The notes beneath the pieces were generated by a model. It did no database searches. It was not told the DNA's origin and saw only the letters and a list, made by a program, of their open reading frames with translations. A DNA stretch of 64,000 nt, taken from the NCBI RefSeq assembly GCF_014395225.1, contig NZ_CP060723.1, positions 3,410,001 through 3,474,000 on the forward strand, written 5' to 3'. The position numbers and the translations under genes are program-made. Source of the DNA: Pedobacter roseus (lineage in GTDB: Bacteria > Bacteroidota > Bacteroidia > Sphingobacteriales > Sphingobacteriaceae). Shown here piece after piece: positions 1-8,342 of this stretch. Position 1 is the stretch's first letter; each line of letters starts with the position of its first letter.

Positions 1-108
1 CACCGCTCTTAAACTCAGCACAACAGTAACACAAAAGATTGAAGCGAATGGCGGGACTACAGCATCTATGAAAAACAAACTGCTCATTTTCAAAAAATGG
101 CAAAAAAA

Positions 109-136
109 ATCCCTGCTTATAAAAATAGGCAGGGAT
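109..136 (-). terminator. Rho-independent terminator of the dipeptidase gene
   Basis: The arms ATCCCTGC (109-116) and GCAGGGAT (129-136) form a stem. Read on the minus strand the stem is followed by a run of eight T. It sits 38 nt past the stop of the minus-strand dipeptidase gene, which makes it that gene's likely terminator. Confidence 0.8.
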
Positions 137-173
137 GATCTTTGACTCGGATCAGACTGACAAATAAGATGAC

Positions 174-1544
174 TTATTTGCTCAATTCCGCGAAATATTT
201 ATGGAACAGCGGCAAAGTCTCTATTCCTTTATAATAATTGTAAATATCGTATTTTTCATTTGGTGAGTGCAACGCATCACTATCTAAACCGAAACCAAAA
301 AGTACGGATTTGATGCCCAATGCCTCTTCGAACAAAGCTACAATCGGGATACTACCACCACCACGCGTAGGAATTGCTTTTTTGCCGAAACTATCTTCAA
401 TTGCTTTTTCTGCAGCCTGGTATGCGATACTATCAGTTGGGGTTACCACCGGCTCGCCACCATGGTGAGGGGTAACTTTAACTTTTACATTTTTAGGTGC
501 AATGCTTTCGAAATGCCTGGTAAAAATTTCGGCAATCTCTTCTGAGCTTTGGTGTGGCACCAAACGCATCGAGATTTTGGCATTGGCTTTACTTGGCAAT
601 ACCGTTTTTGCGCCTTCGCCAATGTAACCGCTCCAGATCCCGTTAACCTCTAAAGTTGGACGTGTTCCGGTACGCTCTAAGGTAGAATAACCTTTTTCGC
701 CCCAAACTTCTTCAATATCAAGGTCTTTTTTGTATTCTTCTTCATCGTAAGGAGCAGCGTTTAATGCTTTTTTCTCTTCATCGGTTAATTCCAGCACTTT
801 ATCATAAAAAGCAGGAATGGTGATGTGGTTATTTTCATCATGCAATGAAGCAATCATTTTACACAGAATAGTCGCTGGATTAGCCACTGCACCGCCATAA
901 ACGCCAGAGTGTAAATCGCGGTTTGGACCAACCACTTCTACTTCCATATACGCTAAACCACGTAAACCGGTTTCGATTGACGGGTGTTCCATGCTGATCA
1001 TAGAGGTATCAGAAATTAGAACTACATCAGCTTTTAAACGCTCGGCATTATCTTTTACAAAGATACCAAGGTTTGCAGAACCTACCTCCTCTTCACCTTC
1101 GATCATAAATTTAACGTTACAGGCCAATGTATTGGTCTCCACCATCAATTCGAAAGCTTTAACGTGCATGTAAAACTGGCCTTTATCATCGCAGGCTCCA
1201 CGGGCATAAATTTTGCCATCGCGTACAGTTGGTTCGAAAGGTGGGGTATGCCAAAGCTCTAATGGATCAGCAGGCTGAACATCATAGTGACCATATATTA
1301 AAACGGTTGGTAAAGAAGCATCTATAATTTTTTCACCATACACAATCGGATAACCGGCTGTTGGACAGATCTCAACGTTATCTGCACCTGCATCCTTTAA
1401 TTTCTGCGCAACATAATCGGCAGTTTTTAAAACATCGCCTTTGTATTTCGGATCAGCACTAACCGACGGAAAACGCAACAACTCAAACAGCTCATCTAAA
1501 AAACGTTGTTTGTGCGTTTCTACATAATTTTTAATCTCTTGCAT
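174..1544 (-). CDS. M20 family metallopeptidase (dipeptidase)
   Basis: This is a 456-residue zinc-dependent dipeptidase or carboxypeptidase of the M20 family, probably cytoplasmic because no signal peptide is seen. Zinc-site motifs stand in family order: GHYDVQPAD (about 85-93, His and Asp ligands), RGACDDKG with the bridging Asp (about 115-122), EGEEEVGS with the catalytic and ligand Glu (about 149-156), and a late His in DALHSPNEKYD. The dimerisation (lid) domain lies between the last two. The frame is open upstream to a TTG, but ATG at 1544 is preferred: it begins the conserved helix MQEIKNYV, and a -7 box lies at 1562-1569. The exact peptide substrate cannot be told. The gene is monocistronic with its own terminator. 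Confidence 0.92.
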   Translation of the reverse strand: MQEIKNYVETHKQRFLDELFELLRFPSVSADPKYKGDVLKTADYVAQKLKDAGADNVEICPTAGYPIVYGEKIIDASLPTVLIYGHYDVQPADPLELWHTPPFEPTVRDGKIYARGACDDKGQFYMHVKAFELMVETNTLACNVKFMIEGEEEVGSANLGIFVKDNAERLKADVVLISDTSMISMEHPSIETGLRGLAYMEVEVVGPNRDLHSGVYGGAVANPATILCKMIASLHDENNHITIPAFYDKVLELTDEEKKALNAAPYDEEEYKKDLDIEEVWGEKGYSTLERTGTRPTLEVNGIWSGYIGEGAKTVLPSKANAKISMRLVPHQSSEEIAEIFTRHFESIAPKNVKVKVTPHHGGEPVVTPTDSIAYQAAEKAIEDSFGKKAIPTRGGGSIPIVALFEEALGIKSVLFGFGLDSDALHSPNEKYDIYNYYKGIETLPLFHKYFAELSK

Positions 1545-1561
1545 AACAAAATGAATTTGGA

Positions 1562-1569
1562 CAAATATA
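1562..1569 (-). promoter_or_regulatory. Bacteroidota-type -7 box upstream of the dipeptidase
   Basis: On the minus strand the bases read TATATTTG, matching the TAnnTTTG -7 consensus of the Bacteroidota primary sigma factor. It lies 17 bp before the ATG at 1544, so the leader would be very short. No convincing -33 TTG is seen at the usual spacing. Confidence 0.45.
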
Positions 1570-1802
1570 GGCTTTACCAAATAAATGGCCTACTAAGTAG
1601 CTACAAATTATAACTTTGTATAAGTAAAATTTCGCTCCGCCTCAAAACTGGATTTTTAAATTTATGCACGTCTATTAACGAATACAAAAAAATAGTTTAT
1701 TGTTTGTAAAAAAGAGAAAGGTACAGTATCATTTATATTTACTTTTTTGTAAATTGCGCCTTTAACAGATATCCTTAAATCCTGTAAGAAAGAATATTAA
1801 CA

Positions 1803-2777
1803 ATGAAGTTTAGCGCAAAAGTATTTTTATCTCTGCTGCTGCTTCTGTTTGTTCGCATTTATTCTTTCGCTCAAACGCCAAACCCCACCCGTGTAAGTTG
1901 CCCCGAAGCAGCCCAATATTACTCGAAAGACAGTATAAACATTGTAACTTTTGGAGCCAGTACAGTAGAAGGCGTAAATGGTGTGGGTTTCCAAACCATG
2001 CTCCAGAATAATTTTTTAAACTGTTACACCAATAAAATAGTCGATATTACCAATCACGGCATAGGTGGACAAACTACTTTTCAGGGTTTACTCCGGATTG
2101 ATAACGCAATAGCCAACAGAACAGGCTTTATTGTGATTGATATGGGGATTAATGATGCAGTTGCCATTGCTGCAGGTAAAGGCAGTGTAGCAGAAACAGT
2201 GGCCAACATGCGGGTATTTATTACTTCGAGCTTGAAACAAAAATTAGTACCCATTTTATGCACCCTTCAGTTTGTTGATGACAGGACTAATAAAGGTTAT
2301 GTTGCCGTAAACACCAACATTAGGAATATTAATGCGGCTTACAGAAAATTAGCCACAGAATATAAGATTTACCTTGCGGATGTAAATGCAGCCATGAGGC
2401 GCGATTTTACCCTGTATCAGGATGCTTTTCACCCAAATGCACGTGGCTACAGATTAGTAAGTTACGTAATTTTTGATGCCATTAACAAAGCTATTTTTGA
2501 TAAATTCCTAAAGTTTACCGTTTCTCAGAACTACCCAAACCCTGCGGCAATGCAAACTTTTATTGATGTGGTTTTGCCCGAATCGGACAAACTGAACATT
2601 CAGATTTACGATTTAATGGGCCGCCTGGTTAAAACAGTGGTAAATGAATATTTGAATACGGGTAAACATACCTTAGAGATTAATACCTCTACTTTTGTAC
2701 CTGGCATTTATTTCTTTAAAATCTCTTCCGATTCAGGACAGTACAATACCGCGAAAAAGTTTATTGTAGCGAGGTAA
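1803..2777 (+). CDS. Secreted SGNH/GDSL hydrolase with T9SS sorting domain
   Basis: A 324-residue exported esterase or lipase-like hydrolase. An N-terminal signal peptide runs to about residue 23 (ending SFAQ). The SGNH blocks are complete: TFGAS with the catalytic Ser near 53, the Gly of GIGGQT near 87-91, GIND near 115-118, and DAFH with Asp 207 and His 210. From about residue 239 the sequence (SQNYPNP, IYDLMGRLVKT, PGIYFFKI, KKFIV) is a classic type A C-terminal sorting domain of the type IX secretion system. The protein should therefore be moved through the outer membrane and released or anchored at the surface. The substrate is unknown; carbohydrate ester or lipid are both possible. Confidence 0.93.
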   Translation: MKFSAKVFLSLLLLLFVRIYSFAQTPNPTRVSCPEAAQYYSKDSINIVTFGASTVEGVNGVGFQTMLQNNFLNCYTNKIVDITNHGIGGQTTFQGLLRIDNAIANRTGFIVIDMGINDAVAIAAGKGSVAETVANMRVFITSSLKQKLVPILCTLQFVDDRTNKGYVAVNTNIRNINAAYRKLATEYKIYLADVNAAMRRDFTLYQDAFHPNARGYRLVSYVIFDAINKAIFDKFLKFTVSQNYPNPAAMQTFIDVVLPESDKLNIQIYDLMGRLVKTVVNEYLNTGKHTLEINTSTFVPGIYFFKISSDSGQYNTAKKFIVAR

Positions 2778-2832
2778 CAAAAGCATTAAATATTAGTCAG
2801 ATATTTGATTAATACGTGTTATAATTTTAATT

Positions 2833-3381
2833 ATGTCCTCCGATACATCTTTCACGAACGAAACCATTGATCTTAATCATCTTCCGAAGTATGAAGAAAT
2901 TTCACTAAAACAACCCCATTCCAGTTATTGGAAAATTATCTGTATCAACCTGGTGATTTTTTTTGTGCTGCTGGGAGTTGGCATTACTTCGCTTTTATTG
3001 TTTGTTGATGAAATACAACCAAATGCAGTTTGGATTGTCCCTGTTTATTTCATCCTGGCGGTTATTTTTTTCATTCTTTTCCGTTTAAGTTTTAAAAAAC
3101 GTGGTTACGCGGTACGTACACATGATGTAATTTATAAAAGTGGAATTATAGCCGAATCGACCACAATTGTTCCTTTAAACAGGATTCAGCATATTGAATT
3201 AAACGAAGGTATTTTTTCAAGGATATACAAATTAGGATCGCTACAGCTATTTACTGCCGGGGGCCAAACCGGGCATATCCACATATCAGGCATCGCAATA
3301 GAAGAAGCAAAAAGCATCAGGGACTTACTTTTGAAAAAATTAGACCTGCTCGAAAACCCAGGCACTGAAACAGAAATATGA
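2833..3381 (+). CDS. PH-domain membrane protein (YdbS-like, DUF304)
   Basis: A 182-residue membrane protein. Two hydrophobic segments (about residues 35-58 and 65-85) are followed by one bacterial PH-like domain (bPH2/DUF304) with the typical stretch YKSGIIAESTTIVPLNRIQHIE. It overlaps the next gene by 4 bp (ATGA), which implies translational coupling. Paired small and large proteins of this kind, YdbS and YdbT in Bacillus, are known to occur together, and in Bacillus they affect resistance to certain bacteriocins. The role in this organism is unknown. Confidence 0.85.
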   Translation: MSSDTSFTNETIDLNHLPKYEEISLKQPHSSYWKIICINLVIFFVLLGVGITSLLLFVDEIQPNAVWIVPVYFILAVIFFILFRLSFKKRGYAVRTHDVIYKSGIIAESTTIVPLNRIQHIELNEGIFSRIYKLGSLQLFTAGGQTGHIHISGIAIEEAKSIRDLLLKKLDLLENPGTETEI

Positions 3382-4886
3382 TGGACAACGATTTTAGTAA
3401 ACCACAACGCGAATCGGCTTTTGGCATTATTATAATGGGTGCGCATACCCTGGTTAAAATTGTAAAGGCAAGTTTTTTCTTATTTATTATAGCATTTGTA
3501 AAAATGTCGAGTACCTCATTTATCTACCTGATAATGGGCATCCTGGCAATCATTTTAATTAGCTTCGTATTTGCCTATTTATGGTATTTAAAATTCACCT
3601 TCTTCCTGGATAAAGAAAAGCAGGAATTTGTAGTAAATAAAGGCATATTCAATCGCGACCAGGTCATTATTCAACTCGATAAAATTCAGCAGGTTAACAT
3701 TAACCAGAATATTCTGCAGAAAATTATCGGTGTTTATGGTTTAAAAATCGACACTGCGGGTGCACATGGCGAAGAAGTAAGTATAAAAGCTATTAACGAA
3801 ACTGCTGCTTACAACCTTCAGGCGCATCTGCTGAATAGAAAGGCTGTAGATGGAGTGCAACCGGAAAAGGTACATGAAAACCATTTGGAGGATGAAGCGC
3901 CCTTTTTAAGGATAAGTGGTTTTACCTTATTTAAGGTTGGCTTAACTTCTAATTACGGACAAAGTTTAGCTCTACTTGCCGCTTTTTTTTATACGGTTAT
4001 TTATGAAGGCCGGCAATTGCTTGATGCTTTTAAAATTAACAAAGATGAAATTCAGAGCACGTTAACAGGAATGCTGACCATTGTTACGGTTTTCATTTTA
4101 ATTGCATGCCTTTTAATTGTATTGCTGATTATCAATCTGGTTAGGACCTTTTATAAATATTTCGAACTCCAGATCAGTCAGCATAAAGATGCCATGCTCC
4201 TCTCTTCTGGACTGATTGCCAAGAAAAATACATTGATCAGTCCAAATAAAGTGCAGATTACCAAATACAGCCAGAATTATTTTCAAAAGAAGATGAACAT
4301 GCTGAATATGAGTTTAAGGCAGGCGCATTTTGGGCAAAGTAAAAAAGGACATGAATTGCAAGGAAATACTTTGGAAATACCAGGCTGTAACCCTATTGAG
4401 CGTGATGAGTTATTAAAAATGATATTGGGTGATGCACCCTTAATGGGAAAAACCTTTATTCCCGACTGGCGTTTTCTAAACTTACCGATTTTTTTCAAAC
4501 TGGTTTTACCCGTTTCAATCTTTTTAATCCTGGCTTTAAATATCCCCGAGGTGAAACCTTTTATCGGTATTGCAATTCCCTACTTTCTTATTGGTGTACT
4601 GATGATTTATATCAGTTACAGAAGGCACCGCATTTCAGTAAATCAGGATTTCATTATTAAAACAAGCGGGATATGGGATATTTCGAATGAAATTGTACAA
4701 CCCAATAAAATTCAGGCGATTACCACTTTTCAGTATCCATGGCATAAGGGTGTTGATGTTGGTCATCTTTCTTTACATACCGCCGCAGGTCAGATCCATT
4801 TCAAATATGGTAATTATACAGAAATTAAACAGCTGGTTAATTATTGGTTGTACCAGGTAGAGAGTGGAAATGAAGATTGGATGTAG
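3378..4886 (+). CDS. Multi-PH-domain membrane protein (YdbT-like, DUF304)
   Basis: A 502-residue integral membrane protein with three bPH2/DUF304 modules separated by pairs of transmembrane helices. Each module contains a VQLDKIQQV-type strand: VIIQLDKIQQVNINQ near residues 95-109, TLISPNKVQITKYSQ near 290-304, and EIVQPNKIQAITTFQ near 439-453. It is the coupled partner of the preceding gene. Two start codons are adjacent (ATG at 3378 and 3381). The first gives the 4-bp overlap and is taken. The function is unknown; an envelope-stress or peptide-resistance role is only by analogy with YdbT. Confidence 0.85.
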   Translation: MMDNDFSKPQRESAFGIIIMGAHTLVKIVKASFFLFIIAFVKMSSTSFIYLIMGILAIILISFVFAYLWYLKFTFFLDKEKQEFVVNKGIFNRDQVIIQLDKIQQVNINQNILQKIIGVYGLKIDTAGAHGEEVSIKAINETAAYNLQAHLLNRKAVDGVQPEKVHENHLEDEAPFLRISGFTLFKVGLTSNYGQSLALLAAFFYTVIYEGRQLLDAFKINKDEIQSTLTGMLTIVTVFILIACLLIVLLIINLVRTFYKYFELQISQHKDAMLLSSGLIAKKNTLISPNKVQITKYSQNYFQKKMNMLNMSLRQAHFGQSKKGHELQGNTLEIPGCNPIERDELLKMILGDAPLMGKTFIPDWRFLNLPIFFKLVLPVSIFLILALNIPEVKPFIGIAIPYFLIGVLMIYISYRRHRISVNQDFIIKTSGIWDISNEIVQPNKIQAITTFQYPWHKGVDVGHLSLHTAAGQIHFKYGNYTEIKQLVNYWLYQVESGNEDWM

Positions 4887-5133
4887 GTAAGGTGGAGGGT
4901 TTCGAGGTGGAAGGTAGAAAGGGTAAATTATGCGTATTATGTGGTTCGTGCTTCAAAGAACCATCATTTACCATAAATTTTAAAGTTATGAATTTTATCC
5001 CTTTGAATAATAGCACAGACTTAACCTAGCTGAACCTTAGCAAATTGAGATAGTTGTTTCGAGTATAAGGCCTGCAAGCCAATCCCGCAGACCATAACAT
5101 TAATTTTGCAAAATAATTTTATACCATTTAAAA

Positions 5134-5457
5134 CTAGAGAATCATAATTCCTTTGATGTTTCCAGCTTTCTTATAAACAGCAATCACCTCATCAGCATTT
5201 TGCATTGTTTTTTTAACTGTAATCGAAACATATTTCCCGGTTTTTGAAGCTTGCTCAATAAACTCATCATCAGGTAAAATGGCACGTAAGTCCTGTATTT
5301 TATCTAAGCCGCCAGTAATGATAAATTTAAAATTGTAAACTCCTGGAAATTTTTCAACACTTTCCAATTTCTCTTTTAAATTCACATAAATATCTTTGTT
5401 ATCCCCATCTGGGATATCGGTAAGCTCAATATCCTTATTTATTTTTTTCTCTTCCAT
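5134..5457 (-). CDS. DUF493 family protein (YbeD-like)
   Basis: A 107-residue soluble protein. After an acidic N-terminus the sequence from about residue 27 shows the ferredoxin-like fold pattern of DUF493/YbeD: FPGVYNFKFIITGG, then a helix, GKYVSITVKKTMQNADEVIAVYKK and a final strand IKGIMIL. YbeD-type proteins resemble ACT-like regulatory domains, but no molecular role is established. It is monocistronic, convergent with the PH-domain operon. Confidence 0.85.
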   Translation of the reverse strand: MEEKKINKDIELTDIPDGDNKDIYVNLKEKLESVEKFPGVYNFKFIITGGLDKIQDLRAILPDDEFIEQASKTGKYVSITVKKTMQNADEVIAVYKKAGNIKGIMIL

Positions 5458-5559
5458 AATGAAAACATATCAAATTCTATACCCAAATCATTAAGGTGTA
5501 ATTCTGACAGCATACTGCATTTATTTAATACAAAATCCCGCCATTTTGGTCGAATAATG

Positions 5560-5665
5560 AGGGGTTTAAACCCTCAATAGCAGCAAAACCCCATTTAAAA
5601 TAAACCTTGGCGAAGCGGATACCGGCCTAGTGCAAAAGGCCTGAAGGCGTATGAGCAAAGCAAAG
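5560..5665. repeat. Palindrome and partial dispersed repeat upstream of uvrD
   Basis: A palindrome, GGGGTTTAAACCC with GA/TC flanks, lies at 5560-5577. Bases 5612-5665 (GAAGCGGATACCGGCC followed by AAGGCCTGAAGGCGTATGAGC) closely match 55068-55125, the right-hand part of a dispersed element described there. The rest of the 357-bp gap up to 5814 holds the uvrD promoter. Confidence 0.6.
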
Positions 5666-5757
5666 GAGTAACGATGCTAATAAAACGAGGATGTGGCTTT
5701 CCTCAAAATCAATTAAAATAAAATTCAATTCACAACACCTAACTAATTACTAACAAC

Positions 5758-5790
5758 TTTGGCAAAAAACCCCAATAATTGTTATTTTTG
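5758..5790 (+). promoter_or_regulatory. Promoter of the uvrD/pcrA gene
   Basis: TTTG at 5758-5761 and TATTTTTG at 5783-5790 match the Bacteroidota -33 and -7 boxes with 21 bp between them. Transcription should start near 5797. This rules out the upstream in-frame TTG at 5779 and supports the TTG at 5815 as the start codon. Confidence 0.65.
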
Positions 5791-5814
5791 AACCTCAAAA
5801 AAACAGGAGCCGAT

Positions 5815-8118
5815 TTGAATTATTTAGAAGGATTAAACCCACAACAAAGAGCAGCAGTAGAAAACACAAAAGGACCGGTAATGATTGTTGCGGGTGCAGG
5901 TTCGGGCAAAACCAGGGTAATTACATTTCGTGTAGCCCACCTGATTCAAACCGGTACCGATCCATTTAACATTCTGGTTTTAACCTTTACCAATAAAGCG
6001 AGTAAGGATATGCGCGAGCGTATTAGTAAAGTGGTTGGCGCTGAGGCGAAAAACATCTGGATGGGTACCTTTCACTCCGTTTTTGCGAAAATTTTGCGTG
6101 TTGAGGCCGAAAAAATCGGTTATCCGAACAATTTTACCATTTACGATACCGACGATAGCAAAAGTGTACTGCGTGCCATTTTAAAAGAAATGCAACTGGA
6201 TGATAAACTTTATGCGGTAAATTTCGTTTTTGGTAGAATTTCATCTGCAAAAAACAACCTGATCTCCTGGGGTGAATATCAATCCAATGACCAGATCCAG
6301 GCAGAAGACATTCAAAATAAACGACCGCTTATTGGGCAGATTTATGAACAATATGCCAAACGTTGTTTCAGGGCCGGTGCAATGGATTTTGACGATTTAT
6401 TGTTTAAAACCAATATCCTGTTAAAAGAACATCCGGAAGTTTTAAATAAATATCAGCAGAAATTTAGATACCTGATGGTAGATGAGTACCAGGATACCAA
6501 CTTTTCACAATATACCATTGTAAAAAAACTGGCGGCTGCTTATCAAAACATCTGTGTAGTGGGTGATGATGCGCAAAGTATTTATGCTTTCCGTGGAGCA
6601 AATATCCAGAACATTTTAAATTTCGAACGCGATTATCCTGATTTAAAGGTTTATAAATTAGAACAGAATTATCGTTCTACCCAAAATATTGTTGATGCTG
6701 CAAGCAGCATTATTGCCAACAACAAAAACCAATTGGAAAAAAATGTATTTTCTGAAAATGTTGAGGGTGACAGGATTAAGGTTGCGCGTGCTTTTACCGA
6801 TAATGAAGAAGGTAAACTGGTTGCCGAATCGATTATCCAGGAGCGCGGCTTAAAAGGATACACTTATCACGATTTTGCTATTCTTTACCGTACCAATGCA
6901 CAAAGCAGGGCGATGGAGGAAGGTTTGCGCAAACTGAATATCCCTTACAAAATTTATGGCGGAACATCTTTTTACCAGCGTAAGGAGATTAAAGATTTAA
7001 TTGCTTATTTCCGTTTAACCTTTAATCCGAAAGATGAAGAAGCCATTAAACGGGTAATTAATTACCCTAAGCGTGGCATTGGCGATACTTCTATTGATAA
7101 AATAATTGTTGCGGCAGACCAGAATGGAAAAACCATGTGGGATGTAATTTCGAACGCACACGAATATGTTGACGGACGTTTGGCCAATCAACTGAACGAT
7201 TTTTCAATGATGGTACAGAGTTTTCAGGCTGAAGCGAAAAAACTTGATGCTTACGACTCTGCATTGTTTATTGCACAGCATACAGGCATTTTAAAAGAGC
7301 TTTATACGGATGACAGTGTTGAAGGACGTGCGCGTTACGAGAATATCCAGGAGTTATTAAACGGTATTAAGGAATTTGCAGAGCGTGAAGATATAGAGGA
7401 AAAAGGACTTGATATCTTTATGCAGGATGTCGCCCTGTTAACCAATGATGATAAGGATGGTGATAAGAACAAGGATACAGTTTCGTTAATGACGATCCAC
7501 TCGGCGAAAGGTTTGGAGTTTAAAAACGTGTTTATTGTAGGTTTGGAAGAGAACCTTTTCCCTTCTCAAATGTCGGTTAACTCCCGCTCCGACCTGGAAG
7601 AGGAACGTCGATTATTTTATGTGGCCATTACCCGCGCGGAAATTAAGTTAACCATTACTTATGCAACCTCGCGTTACCGCTGGGGAACGCTAACCAATTG
7701 CGAACCAAGCCGTTTCATTAATGAAATTAACCCGAAATTTTTAGAGCTGGATGTAAAACCTGCTAAATCGAATTCTTTTGATGGTAATTTTGATGATGAG
7801 CGCAAAACATGGACTTCGCAGCCACGCGATTTCTTCAGCAAACCAAAACCAGCGGCTGGCGCAACTGCCTCTGCCCCACCAGCGCGACCAAAAACCACTA
7901 CGTTATTAGCTAAAGCACACATCCCAACGCCAGGCTTTACTCCATCGCAGCCCCATGAATTTCAAGGTGGTATGGAAGTAGAACACGAAAAATTCGGTTT
8001 TGGAAAAATCATCAGCTTAGAAGGAACATTACCCGATGTAAAAGCAACAGTATTTTTTCAAGGATTAGGCAACAAACAGTTACTGCTTAAATTTGCGAAA
8101 CTGATGATTGTGAAATAA
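5815..8118 (+). CDS. uvrD: UvrD/PcrA-type ATP-dependent DNA helicase
   Basis: A 767-residue superfamily 1A 3'-5' DNA helicase acting in repair and at stalled replication forks. Motifs in order: Walker A AGAGSGKT (about 26-33), motif II DEYQDTN, motif III GDDAQSIYAFRGA, motif IV/V with TIHSAKGLEFKNVFIVG and EERRLFYVAITRA. A proline- and alanine-rich linker follows, then a C-terminal Tudor-like segment (HEKFGFGKII) as in PcrA, which binds RNA polymerase. Length is slightly above the usual 720-740. The start is TTG at 5815: AGGAG lies 5 nt upstream and the promoter just before it. Confidence 0.95.
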   Translation: MNYLEGLNPQQRAAVENTKGPVMIVAGAGSGKTRVITFRVAHLIQTGTDPFNILVLTFTNKASKDMRERISKVVGAEAKNIWMGTFHSVFAKILRVEAEKIGYPNNFTIYDTDDSKSVLRAILKEMQLDDKLYAVNFVFGRISSAKNNLISWGEYQSNDQIQAEDIQNKRPLIGQIYEQYAKRCFRAGAMDFDDLLFKTNILLKEHPEVLNKYQQKFRYLMVDEYQDTNFSQYTIVKKLAAAYQNICVVGDDAQSIYAFRGANIQNILNFERDYPDLKVYKLEQNYRSTQNIVDAASSIIANNKNQLEKNVFSENVEGDRIKVARAFTDNEEGKLVAESIIQERGLKGYTYHDFAILYRTNAQSRAMEEGLRKLNIPYKIYGGTSFYQRKEIKDLIAYFRLTFNPKDEEAIKRVINYPKRGIGDTSIDKIIVAADQNGKTMWDVISNAHEYVDGRLANQLNDFSMMVQSFQAEAKKLDAYDSALFIAQHTGILKELYTDDSVEGRARYENIQELLNGIKEFAEREDIEEKGLDIFMQDVALLTNDDKDGDKNKDTVSLMTIHSAKGLEFKNVFIVGLEENLFPSQMSVNSRSDLEEERRLFYVAITRAEIKLTITYATSRYRWGTLTNCEPSRFINEINPKFLELDVKPAKSNSFDGNFDDERKTWTSQPRDFFSKPKPAAGATASAPPARPKTTTLLAKAHIPTPGFTPSQPHEFQGGMEVEHEKFGFGKIISLEGTLPDVKATVFFQGLGNKQLLLKFAKLMIVK

Positions 8119-8124
8119 GTTTTT

Positions 8125-8191
8125 TACCACAAAGGCACCAAGTCACGAAGAGCATTAATTTATACTTTGTGTTTTTGTGCCTTCGTGGTTA
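8125..8191. repeat. Long imperfect inverted repeat after uvrD
   Basis: TACCACAAAGGCACCAAG (8125-8142) pairs imperfectly with GTGCCTTCGTGGTTA (8177-8191). The pattern of an ACCAC...GTGGT border around an AT-rich core recurs at 51415-51497 and 52973-53054. It may act as a transcription terminator here, but it lacks a clean U-tract. Confidence 0.55.
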
Positions 8192-8342
8192 ATTATGGAA
8201 AATGTAATGTGGATGATAGAATAATTTATCCTTTCACTTTGCGTCCTTTTCCCTTTTCTCTCTGCAACCCTTGCGGTTAAAACCACTTGAAAAAACACAA
8301 AATTATACTTAATATTGGGGTCGGTTCTCCCGATTACAAACC

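Noticed and set aside
2..148. A possible plus-strand gene end at the left border
   Set aside because: One frame is open from base 2 to a TGA at 146-148, but it runs through the terminator stem and has no recognisable protein pattern. A truncated gene cannot be excluded.
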